A DNA stretch of 64,000 bases from Mycteria americana (lineage: Eukaryota; Chordata; Aves; Ciconiiformes; Ciconiidae): contig NC_134366.1 in the NCBI RefSeq assembly GCF_035582795.1, forward strand, positions 92,437,756 through 92,501,755. Direction: 5' to 3'. The position numbers and the translations under genes are program-made. A model generated the notes under the pieces. That model was not told the DNA's origin. It did not search any database and saw only the letters and a list, made by a program, of their open reading frames with translations. The first letter of the stretch is position 1, and each line of letters starts with the position of its first letter. Of the stretch, positions 60,101 through 64,000 are shown in pieces.

Positions 60101-62049
60101 AAATGTAGTTCTAGTAGATGTGTGTTGCTCTAAACGGAAAATAATATACAAAGCAGAGGAATGCTTGCCTCTGGGGAAAACTGAGAATATAATCACTTTG
60201 TTGTGTAATCAAGATGACTTGCATCCAGTTGGTAGCAAACTCTACAGCAGACAAATAATTCCCCCAAGAATGACTGTTTCCAGCATATTTACCAAAAATG
60301 AATTATTCATGTAAAAGAACATTGTTTCTCATAATCAAATACTGGCATTTTAAAAGTGCACAACTCTCAGAAATGATTGACTTCCAAATTAACAGGGGAT
60401 CCAGGATTCGACCTCCTAAATTGGAGAAATAAATGGTAAGCAATAGGCTAAACAGAAGAGGGAACAGTAGCAAGAGATTTAAAGCCACGACATTGTGCTC
60501 CTCTCTTAACACTCAAGTTTAGATGTTAAAGATTCATAAATTAATGTAATTTAGAATAGTCCAAATATCCTTCCTAAAATAAATTCAGGCTTTGTAAACA
60601 TAGACTTTGCTGATAATCTGGGAAGAGACAACCCTCCAAATTATGGGACAGAGTTGTACACAGCACAAAAAGAGACCTCTAGATTAAAAAAAAAAACCCA
60701 CCCCAAAACAAATGAGAAAGTAAAGCCAATCCCAGCTCAGCTTGCTTCAGCCCAGCTCCTTCTGGATTGTCCTGTGAGATACCTGCAAGTGCCCACCTGG
60801 TGTCCCAGCTGAGGAGTTGTATGCCAAAGCAGATGACGTATCCCTCTACCAGCTAAATTATCAGTAAGGGAGTGATAATAAAACAACAACAAAAAATGCT
60901 GCCAACAGAAAAGAGAACGCAATCCTCTTCTGTAAAAACTGCTCAATTAGTTACCATGTCATTGCTCACTCCAGGGTGAGCGAGGTGAGCTCTTTTCAAT
61001 CCTGTAGGAGAATTACCCCAAGGCGGTCAGAGTTTTCCAGGCTTCAAAAATCAGCAGAAGTGTTTATTCCCAGACTAATGCTTTTGCAGACTAGGAGGGA
61101 CTCCATCAAGAGCCCTGCCTGGGTCTGTAGGATAGCCACGGATTACAGAAAATCAGCAGACTTGTGCAAAGCGTAACTGAAGGCCAACCTGCAACACCTG
61201 CTCCCGACCAGCTCAGATCCATTTACACTTCAGTTTCCAAAGTTTATTTTCTTTCCCAGGAATGAGATTCCTTCAAAAGCACCTGCTAGCATGCTGGCAA
61301 GCATTCTCTTGTTTTGCAGACAAATACCTCTTTTCTAGGGTTGCATCCCTCTTCCCTTTTGACATGTGGCCAAACTGAGAAAGCTGGTCTCCAGGGATGG
61401 AAAATGGTAGAAAGGAATGGCAGAAAACGTCACTTAATCCACAGTTTTACGTTTCTTACAAGTCCACAATGCTACCACTACGCTTACAGACAAAGGAATA
61501 AATTCAGCAAAGAGCTGGCCAAAGCCAGTTGCCCAACAAATTGCCGTTGGGACTTGGGTGAGAGGAACACTCTGGAGGGGATGAAAGAAAAGAAACAGGT
61601 CTCCAAAGCAGAAACCCAGGACACCAGCACAATCTAATTTACCCAACACCTCTCTAACAAAGATACACAAACCGAGGATTTTTTCATAATAAACACTTCA
61701 GTTATGAGAGCCCTGGAGTGACAGTCAGCATTCCCCTCTTCTGTTACAAACACATGCACTATTCATACAATGATGCACTGAGCAAGCACATAGTGCTTAT
61801 TCAGAAGCACAAGGATTAAAATTTTGTTTATGGGAAATTCAGGAGTTAAGCTGGGAAAGAGACATGGCCACTGGCAGCCTTCTCCTACTAGAAAATGTAA
61901 CTGGCTCAAGCCCAAGTGCACCAAGTTACGTGGATTCCTGACCACCAGTGTGAAGCAGTCCCAGACTGTGTCAAAACAGATGGTACTTACAACTGCAAAA
62001 GCAGTGAGTGCATTAGCCATCCTCTAAACCTGCCGTCTGAGGTCCCACT

Positions 62050-62420
62050 TGCTGTGTCTGTGACTTGTGATGTATAAATTGCAGATTGCTATTTATACGC
62101 AATAGCATATGGTACTCTGACATTTGAGGAGTATCAGATGTACATACGTGCAAGTAAATCAAGAATTCAGCACTGTGTATTTATGGCAACTTCAATAACT
62201 TCCCAGTCTACTGAAAGCCATGATAAATAATTGCCTCATTGTACATAAAATATTAACTGACTGTAATTATTCCTTTTCAATTCATTGTGATTTCAATTTA
62301 CTAAAATGAGATAAACAAAATTATTCACCGATTGTTTTTATGTCATTTTCATTTCATTAAATCAAAATCAATATGCAGAAAAAGAAAATGTGATGTTTAC
62401 GTCTACACAATCGCTGAAAG
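62050..62420. promoter_or_regulatory. Candidate conserved non-coding block in the FBXL7 intron
   Basis: The block is repeat-free and AT-rich, with clustered homeodomain-like words (GATAAATAATTGCC at 62222-62235, CTGTAATTATTCC near 62261-62273) and octamer-like ATTTACTAAAATGAG. It ends shortly before a CR1. Conservation is inferred from appearance only; plain AT-rich intron is the alternative. Confidence 0.2.
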
Positions 62421-62689
62421 AGTTATTATTCAAAGCAAGAACTCTGGCATTATCTAAATGCTTCAGCCTCTTATTTTTCATATTAACCTAACCTAATTAT
62501 ATTAAACACCATCACTGTTTTCTAGCTCTATATGCAATTTCACATTTATCCTCAGATTGAGTATCACCAGCTTATGGCGATATCTTAGGGAGTAGACTTA
62601 AAGACAGGACAGCAGCAGCAGTGTTTGGAATCAAGAAATATTTGGCATCTTGACAAAAGAGAAAGGCCCTTTTCTTTACAAAGCCCAAG

Positions 62690-63056
62690 AAAAAAGTGAA
62701 CCTGGCAGAGCAATCTCATCAATATATATAAATACCTGACGGGAGGGTGTACAGGAGACGGAACCAGGCTCTTTTCAGTGGTGCCCAATGACAGGACCAG
62801 AGGCAATGGGCACAAATTGAAATGCAGGAGGTTCCCTCTGAACATCATCAGGAAACACTTCTTACTGTGAGAGTGACTGAGCACTGGCATACGTGTCCCA
62901 GAGACGTTGTGGAATCTCCATCCTTGGAGATATTCAAAAGCCGTCCGGACACGGTCCTTGTCAACCAGCTCTAGGTGGCCCTGCTTGAGCAGAAGGTTTG
63001 AACCAGATGACCTTCAGAGGTTCCTGCCAAACTCAACCATTCTGTGATTCTATGAA
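62690..63056 (+). mobile_element. CR1 LINE 3'-end fragment, sense on + strand
   Basis: The segment carries the CR1 tail in order: 'CAATGACAGGACCAGAGGCA' (62787-62806), 'TCCATCCTTGGAGATATTCA' (62918-62937), 'AACCAGATGACCTTCAGAGG' (63001-63020) and terminal 8-mers ATTCTGTGATTCTATG (63040-63055). It lies antisense to FBXL7 in its intron. The left boundary is uncertain. Confidence 0.92.
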
Positions 63057-63562
63057 ATAACTCTAATATACCTCCTACAAAGACCACATGAAGTTTAAGT
63101 CCCACTTTCAAACAGGCACTGTATGAACCTTTGCACTATGGTTCCAGGCATCTTCAAATCTGATCTCCCATCAAGGGGGTCTTGCAGAGTTTGCTTTTTT
63201 CATTACACCAACTCAAGCTCCATCTCAACAGGTGCCTGATCCTCCTGTTCTAAAACACCTTTTGTGACTGAGATGATAAATGGTCACCCTCATCGTTGAA
63301 TGTTAAAGCTCAAACAGGCAACTATTGTCAGCTGGTAACACAGCCATTAGTGAGAATTGGCTTAAGGGATACTTGTTCTGCAGTGTTTGCCCCCAGTCCA
63401 GAGAATTCCCTGAAGCTCAGCACTGGCTCTTGGTACCTGTAGAAAGGACGGGCGCTTTTTGCCAGAATTCACTGAAAAACTAGTCTACCTCAAAACTTTC
63501 AGTAGTACCCTCATCACATGTGACAGATAATATCAGGTTTACCCAAACATAAAGTTAGTGAT

Positions 63563-63594
63563 CTATGGGTAAAAAAGCTGGTTTTTACCCATAG
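63563..63594. repeat. Perfect 13-bp inverted repeat (hairpin) with 6-base loop
   Basis: CTATGGGTAAAAA (63563-63575) and its exact reverse complement (63582-63594) flank AGCTGG. It lies 10 bases before a second hairpin. Confidence 0.9.
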
Positions 63595-63603
63595 CTCTTT
63601 TTT

Positions 63604-63625
63604 GTAATAGCTCTTAAGCTATTAC
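63604..63625. repeat. Perfect 9-bp inverted repeat (hairpin) with 4-base loop
   Basis: GTAATAGCT (63604-63612) and AGCTATTAC (63617-63625) flank CTTA. Together with the hairpin just before it, this forms a double-hairpin region of about 63 bases between two CR1 copies. Confidence 0.9.
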
Positions 63626-63654
63626 ACAGGCATTGTGTCCCATAACTTCCTTAT

Positions 63655-64000
63655 CAACAAACTGGTGAAGTACAGATTAGATAAGTGGACAGTGAGGTGG
63701 ACCAAAAGCTGACTGAACTGCTGGGCTCAAAGGGCTGTCATCAGTGACACAAAGTCCAGCTGGAAGCCAGTCACCACCGGTGTACTGGGGCTAATACCAC
63801 TTAACCTCTTCATTAATGACCTGGATAATGGGACAGAGTGCACCCTGAGCAAGTTTGCAGATGAGACAGAACTGGGAGGAGTAGCTGATATGCCAGAGGG
63901 TCATGCTGCCATCCAGAGGGACCTTGACAGGCTGGAGAAAAATGGTCTGACAGGAACATCACAAAGTTCAACAAAGCAACATGAAAAGTCCTGTACCTGG
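63655..64000 (+). mobile_element. CR1 LINE reverse-transcriptase fragment, continues past window end
   Basis: The sequence matches the CR1 ORF2 region around the catalytic core. It has a decayed G-S-V-L/T-G block near 63780-63792, 'TTCATTAATGACCTGGATAA' (63810-63829), 'AGCAAGTTTGCAGATGA' (63849-63865, the F-A-D-D-like block) and 'CATCCAGAGGGACCTTGACA' (63911-63930). The frame is interrupted. It is a different insertion from the CR1 tail at 62690-63056, because this piece is an upstream part of the element yet lies downstream of that tail. Confidence 0.92.

Larger units (their letters stand above)
51173..64000 (-). other. FBXL7: FBXL7 upstream intron (continues past the window)
   Basis: The exon at 51172 is preceded by a good acceptor. 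I found no sequence in the remaining 12.8 kb that matches the short N-terminal FBXL7 exons, so all of it appears intronic. It contains two CR1 pieces and a pair of hairpins near the right edge. A 207-codon plus-strand frame at 56712-57335 is discussed as rejected. The rest is AT-leaning DNA in which I recognise nothing. Confidence 0.7.

Noticed and set aside
51173..64000. Search for the N-terminal FBXL7 exons
   Set aside because: No stretch gave the expected serine-rich N-terminal peptide next to a donor; those exons are taken to lie beyond the window.
1..64000. CRISPR arrays, prokaryotic operons, phage or toxin-antitoxin systems, tRNA or rRNA genes
   Set aside because: The window is bird nuclear DNA with introns and CR1/LTR repeats; none of these features is visible.

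Overview
This is vertebrate nuclear DNA, almost certainly from a bird. Coding exons are short, split by conserved splice sites and separated by kilobases of AT-rich non-coding sequence. The recognisable repeats are chicken-repeat-1 (CR1) LINE fragments and avian-type solo LTRs. The species cannot be read from the sequence; the LTR types suggest, by inference, a neoavian bird rather than a fowl or duck.

Two protein-coding genes are present, both incomplete and pointing toward each other. On the + strand at the left are the last two coding exons of MARCHF11, a membrane RING-CH ubiquitin ligase: exon 1739-1931 (two transmembrane helices) and terminal exon 9056-9378 (cytosolic tail), split by a 7.1-kb intron. 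Its RING-encoding exons lie left of the window. On the - strand are the last two coding exons of FBXL7, the leucine-rich-repeat F-box subunit of an SCF ubiquitin ligase: exon 50561-51172 (linker, F-box, first repeats) and terminal exon 44977-45713 (remaining repeats and stop). Its N-terminal exons lie right of the window, so 51173-64000 is intron. This tail-to-tail FBXL7/MARCHF11 order matches the mammalian 5p15 neighbourhood, with stops about 35.6 kb apart.

The interval between the genes (about 9.4-42 kb) has no convincing protein-coding gene. It holds a 1.5-kb CR1 with decayed reverse transcriptase (9925-11450), a solo LTR with a perfect 5-bp target-site duplication (13117-13877), an antisense CR1 ORF2 fragment (14110-14515), an antisense CR1 tail (17671-17960), a degraded retrovirus-like patch (20089-20990) and a second solo LTR (22155-22745). 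It also has several CpG-dense patches (16190-16440, 25920-26250, 28620-28790) and non-coding blocks with the look of conserved regulatory elements. Two more CR1 pieces lie in the FBXL7 intron (62690-63056 and 63655 to the window end), separated by a striking pair of hairpins.

I found no tRNA, rRNA, CRISPR, operon or prokaryotic system, and no clear new biological system. The most useful leads are two exon-like segments (6302-6465 and 24755-24879), the orphan CpG island at 25.9-26.25 kb, the paired hairpins at 63.56-63.63 kb and the candidate conserved elements. Most other open reading frames look like chance.
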